Below are positions 1 through 8,266 of a stretch of DNA of 64,000 nucleotides, in pieces (position 1 is the stretch's first letter; each line of letters opens with the position of its first letter). The notes below the pieces were generated by a model that was given only the letters and a program-made list of their open reading frames with translations, did no database searches and was not told the origin of the DNA. The translations under genes were made by a program, and so were the position numbers. Source of the stretch: Streptomyces sp. NBC_00443 (lineage in GTDB: Bacteria > Actinomycetota > Actinomycetes > Streptomycetales > Streptomycetaceae); NCBI RefSeq assembly GCF_036014175.1, contig NZ_CP107917.1:7254001-7318000 (forward strand), written 5' to 3'.

Positions 1-954
1 GCCGTCCAGCAGGCCGTGCGGATGCGGGCCGAGGGCACGCCGCTCGGCCCGCTGTACGAGGACGCGGAGGCCGTCCGCGCCTCCTTCGCCCGGCTGGCCG
101 GCGTCCCCGTCGAGCGGGTCGCGACCGGGGCCTCGGTCGCCGAGTACGGCGGGCTGATCGCCGCCTCGCTGCCCGCCGGAGCCGAAGTCCTCACCGCGGA
201 GGCCGACTTCGCCTCCCTCGTGAACCCCTTCCACATGCGCGGCGACCTCAAGGTGCGCGCCGTCCCGCTGGACCGTCTCGCCGAGTCCGTCCGCCCGGAC
301 ACCGCGCTCGTCGCCGTCAGCTCGGCGCAGTCCGCCGACGGCCGCGTCGCCGACCTGCCCGCGGTGCGCGCGGCGGCCAGGGCGCACGGGGCGCGCACCT
401 ACGTCGACGCCTCCCAGTCGGCCGGATGGCTGCCGATGGAGGCCGGCGAGTACGACTTCCTCGCCGCCGTCGGCTTCAAGTGGCTCATGGGCCCGCACGG
501 AGCCGCGTTCTGCGTCGTCCCCGAGGACTTCGGCGGGCTGACCCCGCTGCTCGCCGGCTGGGTCGCCGGGGAGGTCCCCTGGGACAGCTGCTACGGCCCC
601 GTCGAGAACCTCGCCGGCTCCGCCCGGCGCTTCGACATCAGCCCCAGCCTCTTCACCTTCGCCGGGCTGCGCACCTCCCTGGAGCTGATCGAGGAACTCG
701 GCGTGAGTGCCATCCAGGCCCACGACCTGGCCCTCGCCGACCGTTTTCGCGCCGGACTCGCCACGCTCGGCCACGAACCGGTGCCGGCCCCCGGCTCGGC
801 GATCGTGTCCGTGCCCGGACTCGGCCACCGCCAGCCCGAGTTGAGCGCGGCCGGAATCCAGGTCTCCGACCGCACGGGCAACCTGCGCGCCGCCTTCCAC
901 CTCTACAACACTTCCGAGGACGTCGACCGGCTGCTGGACGTCCTGTCTGCCTGA
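1..954 (+). CDS. Class V-fold PLP-dependent aminotransferase/kynureninase-like enzyme, 5' end outside window
   Basis: The frame is open from base 1 and ends at TGA 952-954, so the N-terminus lies upstream; the first in-window ATG (base 22) is not a credible start. The product has a fold-type I PLP architecture. The segment YVDASQSAG supplies the aspartate that contacts the pyridine nitrogen, and GFKWLMGPHG carries the Schiff-base lysine. This arrangement is typical of the NifS/kynureninase-like class V group. The substrate cannot be read from the sequence. The ECF sigma gene follows 45 bp downstream on the same strand. Confidence 0.85.
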   Translation, partial: AVQQAVRMRAEGTPLGPLYEDAEAVRASFARLAGVPVERVATGASVAEYGGLIAASLPAGAEVLTAEADFASLVNPFHMRGDLKVRAVPLDRLAESVRPDTALVAVSSAQSADGRVADLPAVRAAARAHGARTYVDASQSAGWLPMEAGEYDFLAAVGFKWLMGPHGAAFCVVPEDFGGLTPLLAGWVAGEVPWDSCYGPVENLAGSARRFDISPSLFTFAGLRTSLELIEELGVSAIQAHDLALADRFRAGLATLGHEPVPAPGSAIVSVPGLGHRQPELSAAGIQVSDRTGNLRAAFHLYNTSEDVDRLLDVLSA

Positions 955-999
955 ACCACTGGCGCGGGCTCGGCCGGGACGCTAGGAAGGGCACCAGGG

Positions 1000-1617
1000 G
1001 TGGTGGTGCCGGTGGAGTACCCGGGCGACACGTCCGTACAGCCGCCTGCCGACGCGGAGGTGCACCGGCGGCTGGTGTACGGCGACGAACGCGCGCTGGC
1101 CGACGTGTACGCGGCCTACGGCGGGCTGGTGCGGCGGGTCGCCGTGCGCGTCACCCGCTCCGCGGCCGCCGCCGAGGACGTGGCGCAGGAGGTCTTCGCC
1201 CAGCTGTGGAGCAGGCCGTACACCTTCGACGCGCGCCGTGGCTCGCTGCGCACCTGGCTGTCCGTGGTCGCCCACCGGCGGGCCGTGGACTGGGTCCGCA
1301 GCGAGGCCCGGCACCGCAAGAACGCCGGGGCCGACGACGCGGTGCTCCAGGCCCTCCCCGACACCGGTCCCGGCCCGGACGAGACGGTCGTCGACCGGGA
1401 ACGCTCCCTCCTGCTGCACACCGCGCTCGCCGAACTCCCGCAGCCCCAGCGGGAGGTCGTGCACCTCGCCTACTTCGCCGGCCGCACCTACCGGCAGGCC
1501 GCCGCCGAGCTGGGCATCCCCGAGGGCACGGCCAAGACCCGGCTGCGCACCGCCCTGCGCACCCTGGCTCGGACGTTGGCCGACCCACCGGACCCGGCGC
1601 TCGAAAGAGGCGCATGA
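1000..1617 (+). CDS. ECF-type RNA polymerase sigma factor (SigK/SigL-like)
   Basis: A 205-residue group IV sigma factor. Region 2 (about residues 20-95) holds the core-binding helix segment EDVAQEVFAQLW. Region 4 (about 140-195) has the helix-turn-helix around YRQAAAELGIPEGTAKTRL. The chosen start is GTG 1000, ten bases after an AGGAAGG ribosome site at 984-990; it is the first of three adjacent GTG codons. The next gene starts 48 bp downstream and encodes a zinc-finger protein that is the likely anti-sigma partner, so the pair probably forms one regulatory unit. The regulon and signal are unknown. Confidence 0.92.
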   Translation: MVVPVEYPGDTSVQPPADAEVHRRLVYGDERALADVYAAYGGLVRRVAVRVTRSAAAAEDVAQEVFAQLWSRPYTFDARRGSLRTWLSVVAHRRAVDWVRSEARHRKNAGADDAVLQALPDTGPGPDETVVDRERSLLLHTALAELPQPQREVVHLAYFAGRTYRQAAAELGIPEGTAKTRLRTALRTLARTLADPPDPALERGA

Positions 1618-1665
1618 TGGCGAGAGGGGCACGAACCGGGAACGGGCACGGAAAGGAGGCGCGCG

Positions 1666-2682
1666 ATGACCGACGATCACGAGGCGGTACGTGACCTGCT
1701 GGCCGCGTGGGCCTTCGGCGCCCTCGATCCGGCCGAGGAGCAGGCGGTCGCGGCGCACCTCGCCGAGTGCGAGAGCTGTGCGGCTCAGGCGGAGCGGCTG
1801 CGGGAGACGGTACGACTGCTGGAGGGGCCGCCGCTCGGTGCTCCCTCGGGGTGGCCGGCCGACGCTACGCCTCCCGCGCTGTCCCTGGCCCTGCGCGCAC
1901 GCCCGGCCGCCGGCCCTGCCGTCGCCGCGCACGCCGCGCCCTACGCCGCCGCGGTTGCCGGACTGAAGGCGCTGCTGCCCGAGCTCGCGGGCCGCTGGGC
2001 CACGCCGGTCGTGCACGACTGGGACGCGCACGCCACCGTCGCCCACCTCCTCGCCGCCGACGAGCACCTGACCGCCCGGCTCGGCGCCGGCGCCCGCGTG
2101 CCGCCCTCGCCGGTCGAGGACGGGGCGCAGTGGCAGGACGCGTGGAACCGCCGTACCACGGAGGTCATCGCCCATGAGCACGGCCGTACGCCGGACGAGA
2201 CCGTGGCCGACTGGGCCGCGCAGGCGGACGGACTGCTCGGCGCACCCGAGGCCCACGACACCGAACTCGCCGCCCGGGCCGTGACGTTGATGGGCCTGCG
2301 GCTGCCCGTCGCCGAGCACTTCCTGGTGCGCGCCTTCGAGACCTGGATCCACACCGACGACATCGGCCGCGCGCTCGGCCTCGCCGTCCCGCCGCCGCCC
2401 GAGCAGCATCTGCGGCAGCTGATCCGCCTCGCCGTCCGCATCCTCGGCCTGTCCCTGGGACCGACCGCGCCCCCGGTGCTCTTCTCGGTCACCGGGGGCG
2501 CGGAATGGGTACTGGGTTCCGAGGACGAGCCCGTACAGGCCGAACTCACCCTCGACCCCCTCGACTTCTGCCTCCTGATCGGCGGCCGCCGATCCCCGAA
2601 GACCGTCCCGAGGGGCACCACGGGCGACGCGGCCGCCGCACAGAACGTGCTGGAGCGGGCCGCGTCGCTGGCGTGGCTGTGA
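1666..2682 (+). CDS. Zinc-finger (zf-HC2) anti-sigma module fused to a mycothiol-dependent maleylpyruvate isomerase-like (DinB-fold) domain
   Basis: 338 residues. The N-terminal 45 residues carry the anti-sigma zinc motif H-x3-C-x2-C (HLAECESC), as in ZAS proteins that hold ECF sigma factors. From about residue 90 the protein matches the MDMPI/DinB helical-bundle fold, with the metal-ligand-like segment HDWDAHATVAHLLAADEHL and a second histidine near FETWIHTDD. No transmembrane segment is visible, so this would be a cytosolic anti-sigma factor. The fusion suggests that thiol or metal chemistry in the second domain could gate sigma release; that is inference. An AAAGGAGG-like ribosome site precedes ATG 1666. 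Confidence 0.85.
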   Translation: MTDDHEAVRDLLAAWAFGALDPAEEQAVAAHLAECESCAAQAERLRETVRLLEGPPLGAPSGWPADATPPALSLALRARPAAGPAVAAHAAPYAAAVAGLKALLPELAGRWATPVVHDWDAHATVAHLLAADEHLTARLGAGARVPPSPVEDGAQWQDAWNRRTTEVIAHEHGRTPDETVADWAAQADGLLGAPEAHDTELAARAVTLMGLRLPVAEHFLVRAFETWIHTDDIGRALGLAVPPPPEQHLRQLIRLAVRILGLSLGPTAPPVLFSVTGGAEWVLGSEDEPVQAELTLDPLDFCLLIGGRRSPKTVPRGTTGDAAAAQNVLERAASLAWL

Positions 2683-2903
2683 GGGTCACCTCACGGGCGT
2701 GAGGTCACTTCACCGGGGTGAAGTCCCGTGCGCCGATGCTGCATTCTCCCGGGGCAACCCCGGACCCCCGGCCGGGCTCGACGTGCCGGGAGGCTGCGTC
2801 ACGGGCGACGCGGCCGCCGTACGGAATGTACTGATGCGGCCGCGTCGTCGGCGTGACTGAGAAGGGTCACTTCACCGGGGTGAAGTCCCTCGCGCCGATG
2901 AAC
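2622..2903. repeat. Degenerate duplication of the gene junction (copies 2622-2735 and 2801-2899)
   Basis: The last ~60 bp of the zf-HC2 gene together with the last ~30 bp of ectD occur twice, about 180 bp apart. Copy 2 repeats GGGCGACGCGGCCGCCG, then diverges, and then repeats the TCACTTCACCGGGGTGAAG stretch that ends ectD. Copy 1 carries the true stop of the sigma-partner gene; copy 2 carries the true stop of ectD. The intervening 2683-2866 is therefore an eroded second copy rather than unique spacer. Confidence 0.75.
2688..2724. terminator. Two adjacent perfect hairpins between convergent genes
   Basis: ACCTCAC (2688-2694) pairs with GTGAGGT (2699-2705). ACTTCACC (2707-2714) pairs with GGTGAAGT (2717-2724). 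The second hairpin recurs at 2869-2886 across the ectD stop codon. They lie between the converging sigma-partner gene and the ect operon, so a role in bidirectional transcription stop is likely; there is no T-tract. Confidence 0.55.
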
Positions 2904-3754
2904 TCCGGTCGGTGGATCGGGGCCGCGAAGGGCTCGACGGCCGTGTTCTCGACGCTGTTGAACACGATGAACACGTTGCTGCGCGGGAACGGCGTGATGT
3001 TGTCGCCGGAGCCGTGCATGCAGTTGCAGTCGAACCAGGTCGCCGAACCGGCCTTGCCCGTGAAGAGCTTGATGCCGTACTCGGAGGCCATCTTCGTCAG
3101 CGCCTCGTCGGACGGAGTGCCCGCATCCTGCATCTGCAGGGACTTCTTGTAGTTGTCCTTCGGCGTGGCCCCCGCGCACCCGAGGTAGGTCCGGTGGGAG
3201 CCGGGCATGATCATGAGCCCGCCGTTGGTGTCGTAGTTCTCGGTCAGCGCGATCGAGACGGACACCGTCCGCATGTTCGGCAGACCGTCCTCGGCGTGCC
3301 AGGTCTCGAAGTCGGAGTGCCAGTAGAACCCACTGGCCCCGAAGCCCGGCTTGACGTTGATCCGCGACTGGTGGACGTACACGTCCGAGCCGAGGATCTG
3401 CCGCGCCCGGCCGACGACCCGCTCGTCGCGCACCAGGGAGGCGAACACCTCACTGATCTTGTGCACTTCGAAGACGGACCGGATCTCCTTGGACTGCGGC
3501 TCGATGATCGACCGCTCGTCGGCACGGATCGCCGGGTCGGTGACCAGCCGCTCCAACTCCTGCGCGTAGACGGCCACCTCGTCGTCCGTGATGAGCTGGT
3601 CGACGGCCAGGAAGCCGTCGCGCTCGAACGACTGGAGTTCGGTGGCCCCGATCGGCCCCGGCGTGTCGGGGGAGCCCCACACAACGGGGTCCTGGCGCGG
3701 GGTCGACACCTCGGTGGCGCCGCGGCTGGGGTAGAGATCGGTGACGGTGGTCAT
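2867..3754 (-). CDS. ectD: Ectoine hydroxylase (5-hydroxyectoine synthase)
   Basis: A 295-residue Fe(II)/2-oxoglutarate dioxygenase that converts ectoine to 5-hydroxyectoine. The iron triad is visible as H146 and D148 (in FYWHSDFETWH) and H247 (in CNCMHGSGDN), matching the positions known for EctD. The signature block W145-E157 is intact. It is the last gene of the ectABCD operon, 7 bp after ectC. The product is a compatible solute for salt and heat stress. Length is normal for the family. Confidence 0.98.
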   Translation of the reverse strand: MTTVTDLYPSRGATEVSTPRQDPVVWGSPDTPGPIGATELQSFERDGFLAVDQLITDDEVAVYAQELERLVTDPAIRADERSIIEPQSKEIRSVFEVHKISEVFASLVRDERVVGRARQILGSDVYVHQSRINVKPGFGASGFYWHSDFETWHAEDGLPNMRTVSVSIALTENYDTNGGLMIMPGSHRTYLGCAGATPKDNYKKSLQMQDAGTPSDEALTKMASEYGIKLFTGKAGSATWFDCNCMHGSGDNITPFPRSNVFIVFNSVENTAVEPFAAPIHRPEFIGARDFTPVK

Positions 3755-3761
3755 GGGTTTC

Positions 3762-4166
3762 TCACACCTCCTCGGGCTCGGTGAGCAGCGGGTATACGCC
3801 GTTCTCGTCGTGGTCCTCCCGGCCGGTCACAGGCGGGTTGAAGACACAGATGCAGCGGAAGTCCTCCTTGATCCGCAGCGTGTGCCTCTCGTGCCCGTCC
3901 AGGAGGTACATGGTCCCGGGCGTGATCGCGTGCGTCTGCCCGGTCTCGTGGTCGGTCAGCTCGGCCTCGCCCTCGACACAGACGACGGCCTCGATGTGGT
4001 TCGCGTACCACATCGACGTCTCCGTACCCGCGTACAGGATCGTCTCGTGCAGCGAGAAGCCGACCCTCTCCTTGGCGAGGACGATGCGTTTGCTCTCCCA
4101 GGTACCCGACGCCGATTTCACGTGGCGGTCGGTGCCTTCGAGTTCCTTGAACGAACGGACGATCAC
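3762..4166 (-). CDS. ectC: L-ectoine synthase
   Basis: A 134-residue cupin-fold enzyme that cyclises N-gamma-acetyl-diaminobutyrate to ectoine. The residues that align with the metal ligands of characterised EctC (Glu, Tyr, His) appear as E59, Y87 and H95 in the beta-barrel. The segment NHIEAVVCVEGEAEL is the classic family block. It starts 28 bp after ectB and is followed within 7 bp by ectD. Confidence 0.98.
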   Translation of the reverse strand: MIVRSFKELEGTDRHVKSASGTWESKRIVLAKERVGFSLHETILYAGTETSMWYANHIEAVVCVEGEAELTDHETGQTHAITPGTMYLLDGHERHTLRIKEDFRCICVFNPPVTGREDHDENGVYPLLTEPEEV

Positions 4167-4194
4167 GGTGCTGCGATGCCTCCTAGATGGTGTT

Positions 4195-5466
4195 TCAGAT
4201 GGTTTCCCGCACGGCGCGGGCGAGGATGCTGAGTCCCTCGTCCAGCTCGTCCGGGGTGATCGTGAGTGCCGGAAGCAGCTTCACGACCTCGCTCTCGGGG
4301 CCCGACGTCTCGATGAGCAGGCCCAGCTCGAAGGCGCGCTTCGCCACTCGTCCGGCGCGCTCCTTGTCGTGGAACTCCAGGCCCCACACGAGCCCGCGAC
4401 CGCGGTACTCCCGGACGTCGGCGAGGTTCTCCTCGGTGATGGAGATGAACGCCTGCTCGATCTGCTCGCCGCGCTTGCGGGTCTGCTTCTCCATCGCGGA
4501 CCCGTCCGTCCAGTACGTCTCCAGCGCGGCGGTGGCGGTGACGAAGGCGGGGTTGTTGCCGCGGAAGGTGCCGTTGTGCTCGCCCGGCTCCCAGATGTCC
4601 AGCTCGGGCTTGAACAGGCACAGCGACATGGGCAGTCCGTAGCCGCTGATGGACTTGGACACGGTGACGATGTCCGGGGTGATGCCCGCCTCCTCGAAGG
4701 AGAAGAAGGCACCGGTACGGCCGCAGCCCATCTGGATGTCGTCGACGATGAGCAGCATGTCCTGCCGCTCGCACAGCTCGGACAGGGCGCGCAGCCACTC
4801 CGCGCGGGCGACGTTGATGCCGCCCTCGCCCTGCACGGTCTCCACGATCACGGCGGCGGGCTTGTTGAGTCCGGAGCCCTGGTCCTCCAGGAGCCGCTCG
4901 AACCACAGGAAGTCCTCGACCGTGCCGTCGAAGTAGTTGTCGAACGGCATCGGCGTGCCGTGCACGAGCGGGATGCCCGCCCCGGCCCGCTTGAAGGCGT
5001 TGCCGGTCACGGCGAGGGAGCCCAGGGACATCCCGTGGAAGGCGTTGGTGAAGGACACGATGGACTCGCGGCCCTTCACCTTCCGCGCCAGCTTGAGCGC
5101 CGACTCGACGGCGTTGGTACCCGTGGGGCCCGGGAACATGACCTTGTACGGCAGGTCACGCGGCCGCAGCACGATGTTCTGGAAGGACTCCAGGAAGGCG
5201 CGCTTGGCACTCGTCGACATGTCGAGCCCGTGCGTGACGCCGTCGCGCTCCAGGTAGTCGATCAGGGCCCGTTTCAGCACCGGGTTGTTGTGCCCGTAGT
5301 TCAGCGAGCCCGCGCCGGCGAAGAAGTCCAGGTACTCGTGGCCGTCCTCGTCGTACATACGGCTGCCGCGCGCGCGGTCGAAGACGGTGGGCCAGCCGCG
5401 GCAGTAGCTGCGCACCTCGGACTCGAGGGTCTCGAAGACGCTGAGGTCGGGCTGGGTGATGGTCAC
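4195..5466 (-). CDS. ectB: Diaminobutyrate--2-oxoglutarate transaminase
   Basis: A 423-residue class III aminotransferase that makes L-2,4-diaminobutyrate from aspartate semialdehyde. The PLP lysine is K271 in VSKSISGYGLPMS, and the preceding DDIQMGCGRTG block binds the cofactor. The frame continues far upstream, but the start is GTG 5466, preceded by an AGGAG site 9-10 nt away and giving the standard N-terminus (TITQPDLSVFETLESEVRSY). The gap to ectA is 31 bp. Confidence 0.97.
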   Translation of the reverse strand: MTITQPDLSVFETLESEVRSYCRGWPTVFDRARGSRMYDEDGHEYLDFFAGAGSLNYGHNNPVLKRALIDYLERDGVTHGLDMSTSAKRAFLESFQNIVLRPRDLPYKVMFPGPTGTNAVESALKLARKVKGRESIVSFTNAFHGMSLGSLAVTGNAFKRAGAGIPLVHGTPMPFDNYFDGTVEDFLWFERLLEDQGSGLNKPAAVIVETVQGEGGINVARAEWLRALSELCERQDMLLIVDDIQMGCGRTGAFFSFEEAGITPDIVTVSKSISGYGLPMSLCLFKPELDIWEPGEHNGTFRGNNPAFVTATAALETYWTDGSAMEKQTRKRGEQIEQAFISITEENLADVREYRGRGLVWGLEFHDKERAGRVAKRAFELGLLIETSGPESEVVKLLPALTITPDELDEGLSILARAVRETI

Positions 5467-5497
5467 GACGAATCGCTCCTCGTTGCGTGGGGGGAAG

Positions 5498-6004
5498 TCA
5501 GAGGGAGAGGGGACCGATGCGGTAAAGCACTTCCGGGTCGTGCGGTCCGTCCGGAAAAAGGCTTGTGGGGAACAGCACCTCCCGCTCCAGAGCGGCGCTG
5601 TGCCGCTCGGCGAAGGCGCCGAACAGGCGTTCGGAGGCGGTGTTGCCGGGTGTGATGGTGGTCTCGACGCTCGTGACGCCGTACTCGCCACCGACCCGTG
5701 CGACGAGCCCGTCGAGCAGCGCGGCGGCGATGCCGCGTCCGCGATAGGCGTCGTCCACGGCCACCTGCCAGACGAGCAGGGTGTGCGGACGCTCCGGCCG
5801 TACGTATCCGGTGACGAAGCCGACCGGCTCCCCGTGCTCGTCGCGGGCGACGGCCGACGTGCCGGCGAAGTCGCGGCACCACAACAGATAGCTGTACGAC
5901 GAGTTGAGGTCGAGGGCCTTGGAGTCGCGGGCAATCCGCCACAGCGCGGCTCCGTCGGCCACCGCCGGTCGGTCGATTTGCAGGTCTGCTTGTGCGGCAG
6001 TCAT
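5498..6004 (-). CDS. ectA: L-2,4-diaminobutyrate N-gamma-acetyltransferase
   Basis: A 168-residue GNAT-family enzyme and first gene of the ectABCD operon. The acetyl-CoA pyrophosphate loop is the R/Q-x-x-G-x-G/A-type segment DDAYRGRGIAAALLDG. DLNSSYSYLLWCRDF is the substrate-side block characteristic of EctA. There is no strong Shine-Dalgarno sequence before ATG 6004; a 7+7 bp inverted repeat lies directly upstream (6011-6032). Confidence 0.96.
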   Translation of the reverse strand: MTAAQADLQIDRPAVADGAALWRIARDSKALDLNSSYSYLLWCRDFAGTSAVARDEHGEPVGFVTGYVRPERPHTLLVWQVAVDDAYRGRGIAAALLDGLVARVGGEYGVTSVETTITPGNTASERLFGAFAERHSAALEREVLFPTSLFPDGPHDPEVLYRIGPLSL

Positions 6005-6310
6005 GCGAATTGAATTTACCGAGGGAAATTCAAAATTGCATTGCCCTCAGGGGTTACGTATGAGCGTCGGGTGTGTTATCACGCGGGCGTGAGTGATACC
6101 GCTTAGGGGGTGGGATACGCCCGAATTTGCCCGGCTAATCCACCTCAAAACGGTCACGATGTGGAACGCGTCACAGCCATGTAACTCCCACGAGACCTGC
6201 CCGAATTACGTCGGTTGGCGTTCGCGAAATCTGTGCGTTTAGGTCCAGAGAAAGCGGGCAGAAGAAGATGGGAAGCTACCCCTTTAGGAATTCCTGGAAT
6301 TACGTTGAAT
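6005..6310 (-). promoter_or_regulatory. AT-richer ectA upstream region with an inverted repeat next to the start
   Basis: This 306-bp stretch holds no gene and is visibly less G+C-rich than its surroundings. TGAATTT (6011-6017) and AAATTCA (6026-6032) form a perfect inverted repeat with an 8-nt spacer, ending 7 nt from the ectA ATG. Further palindromic AGGAATTCCT lies near 6291. The ect promoter must lie here because all four ect genes are close-packed downstream. No single -35/-10 pair is convincing. Confidence 0.55.
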
Positions 6311-6843
6311 TCAGGCTCCGGTAACACCGTCGATGCACTCTCGCAGAATGTCGGCGTGACCGTTGTGCCGCGCGTACTCCTCGATCATGTGAATCAGCAC
6401 CCACCGCAGACTGACCTCCACCCCGGCCATCGCCCCGCCCTGGATCAGCCCGGCACTCCCCAGCCCCCGCCCGGCACACACCTCCCGGCCCCGAGCGATC
6501 TCCCGCCGCCAGGCCGCGAGCGCCTCACCGATCCCACGCCCGGGTTCGAGGCCGTACCCGCTCTCGTTCCCGTCCCCGAACACGGGCCGCACGTCCAGCC
6601 CCCGACCACCCGCTGGAACCAGTTCCGCTCACACTCCGCGAGATGCTGTACCAGCCCGAGCAACGTCAGCCCCGACGGCTCGACGGAGGCAAGCCGCAGC
6701 TGCGCGTCGTCCAGCCCCGCACACTTCAGCTCCAGCGTGGCCCGATGGAAGTCGAGCCAGCTCTCGAGCATGGGCCGCTCGTCGCCGGTCATGAGGGGGA
6801 TGGGGCGGCCGTCGGGGAGGCGGGTGGGCGCGTCGGTAGCCAT
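6311..6843 (-). pseudogene. DinB-superfamily (DUF664) protein, interrupted by a frameshift
   Basis: The N-terminal half reads from ATG 6843 (MATDAPTRLPDG through HLAECERNWFQRVVGG). The C-terminal half reads in another frame (GLDVRPVFGDG through WVLIHMIEEYARHNGHAD to the stop at 6311). Together they give an intact DUF664 protein of about 177 residues with the usual histidine-bearing motifs. The break falls in a run of five G (minus strand, 6599-6603); one extra G would restore V-V-G-G-L-D-V-R-P. It is either a real broken gene or a one-base homopolymer sequencing error. Confidence 0.85.
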
Positions 6844-6888
6844 GGGGGGAGCATGGCGCAGTTCTGTTCGCCTCGCGGGGCCGGTCGA

Positions 6889-7010
6889 GGCATTTCAGCC
6901 CGTCTGGGGGTGCCCCCTCTGGGGGAGTTTGAGGACGAGGCCGTTCAGGCCGATACGGGGGTCCGGGGGCGGAGCCTCCAGGTTCGGGACGGGAAGGGGC
7001 GGCGGGGGCG
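6889..7010 (+). repeat. Dispersed Streptomyces intergenic repeat, copy A
   Basis: It begins with CATTTCAGCCCGTCTGGGGG, contains GAGTTTGAGGACGAGGCCGT, and ends in CAGGTTCGGGACGGGAAGG followed by a GGCGGGGGCGAG tail. The same order of blocks occurs at 21008-21119 (inside cobB) and 34378-34476. Here it lies between the start of the DUF664 gene and the end of the aminotransferase gene. Confidence 0.8.
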
Positions 7011-7035
7011 AGGGGCGACGGGCCCCGGCCGACGA

Positions 7036-8148
7036 CTACCGCCAGGCGTCCTCCACCGCACGCAACGCCCCCTCGACATCCACCCTCAGCCCCGTCTCCG
7101 CCAGCGCAGCCCCCAGCGCCGCCACACACCCCCGCACCGCCCCGACCGTCGCATCCACCCCGTAGTGATTGACCCGGATCATCTCCTTGGCCAGCGCCCC
7201 GCCCCCCGCGGCCAGCGGCAACGCAGGGTCGGTCACCAGCGCCCGAGCCACCACCTCCGACGCCACCACCCCCTCGGGCACCCGAAGCGTCGTGGCGACC
7301 GGCGCCGCGTCCCGGACGTCGTGCACATACGGCTCCAGGCCTCCACCCAGCGCCACCGCCCCGGCACGGGTGGACAGCGCGGCGGCCCGGTGCCGGCCCA
7401 TCACCGCGTCCAGCCCGTCCGCCTCGATCCGCTCCACGCAAGCCTCCAGCGCCAGCATCTCCAGCTGGGCCGGCGCGTGCAGCAGAGCCTTCCGGCCCCC
7501 GTCGACCCACCGCTGCTTCCAGTCCAGCAGCGACAGATACGACCGCCGCGGCGCCCGCGGATTCGCCGCCATCCGGGCCCACGCCCGCTCACTCACCGAC
7601 ACCGCCGACACCCCGGCAGGACCGCCCATCGCCTTCTGCGCCCCGATCACGCACAGGTCGACGCCCCAGGCGTCCGGCAGCACCGGCTCGGCACCGATCG
7701 ATGCCACCGCGTCCAGGTAGAACAGCGCCCCGTGCGCCCGCACGACCTCACCGATCCCGGCCACGGGATTGGTGTTGCCGGTGGCCGCCTCCGCGTGCAC
7801 CAGGGATACGAAGTCGATCTCGGGGTGCTCGGCGAAGGCCGACCGGATCTGATCGGCCGTGACCGCCGTGTGGAAGGGCACCGCCAGATCGATCACGGTC
7901 GCGCCGCAGTCCCGCAGCCAGTCCCCGAAGGTCTGCCCGTACGGCCCGGTGATCACGTTCAGCGCGGTCGTACCGGGCCCGGCCGCCCCCCGGATCGCCC
8001 CCTCCAGCGGCAGCAGCGCCTCACCCTGCATGATCACGACGTCCTGCCCGGTCCCGAGCAGCCGGGCCACCCGGTCCTCGATCGCGGCGAATCGCGCTGC
8101 GCTCAGCGGGGCCAGGTCCAGGAAGGGGTGGTTCACGGCGGGGCTCAC
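7036..8148 (-). CDS. Class V aminotransferase (alanine/serine--glyoxylate aminotransferase-like)
   Basis: A 370-residue fold-type I PLP enzyme. GALFYLDAVASIGAEPV provides the cofactor-binding aspartate, and VIGAQKAMGGPAGVS carries the PLP lysine, as in PucG/SgaA-type enzymes. The C-terminal RVNHYG block is also typical. Plausible reactions are transfer of an amino group to glyoxylate or pyruvate. It is divergent from the amino-acid ABC transporter operon, with 181 bp between them, which may mean shared control. A second class V PLP enzyme lies at the left end of the window. Confidence 0.88.
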   Translation of the reverse strand: MSPAVNHPFLDLAPLSAARFAAIEDRVARLLGTGQDVVIMQGEALLPLEGAIRGAAGPGTTALNVITGPYGQTFGDWLRDCGATVIDLAVPFHTAVTADQIRSAFAEHPEIDFVSLVHAEAATGNTNPVAGIGEVVRAHGALFYLDAVASIGAEPVLPDAWGVDLCVIGAQKAMGGPAGVSAVSVSERAWARMAANPRAPRRSYLSLLDWKQRWVDGGRKALLHAPAQLEMLALEACVERIEADGLDAVMGRHRAAALSTRAGAVALGGGLEPYVHDVRDAAPVATTLRVPEGVVASEVVARALVTDPALPLAAGGGALAKEMIRVNHYGVDATVGAVRGCVAALGAALAETGLRVDVEGALRAVEDAWR

Positions 8149-8266
8149 GTCGCTCTCTCAGCTCTACTCGGGTCCGCAGATGGACGTGACGAGCGTAACC
8201 GGGCGCCCCAACACCCCATCCGGCTCCCGACTTCTTAGGTCAAACAGCCCCCTAACCATCAGTTGT

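Noticed and set aside
982..2409. Long minus-strand frame across the sigma factor and its partner
   Set aside because: Sigma and zf-HC2 motifs are clear on the plus strand; the minus frame has no recognisable domain.
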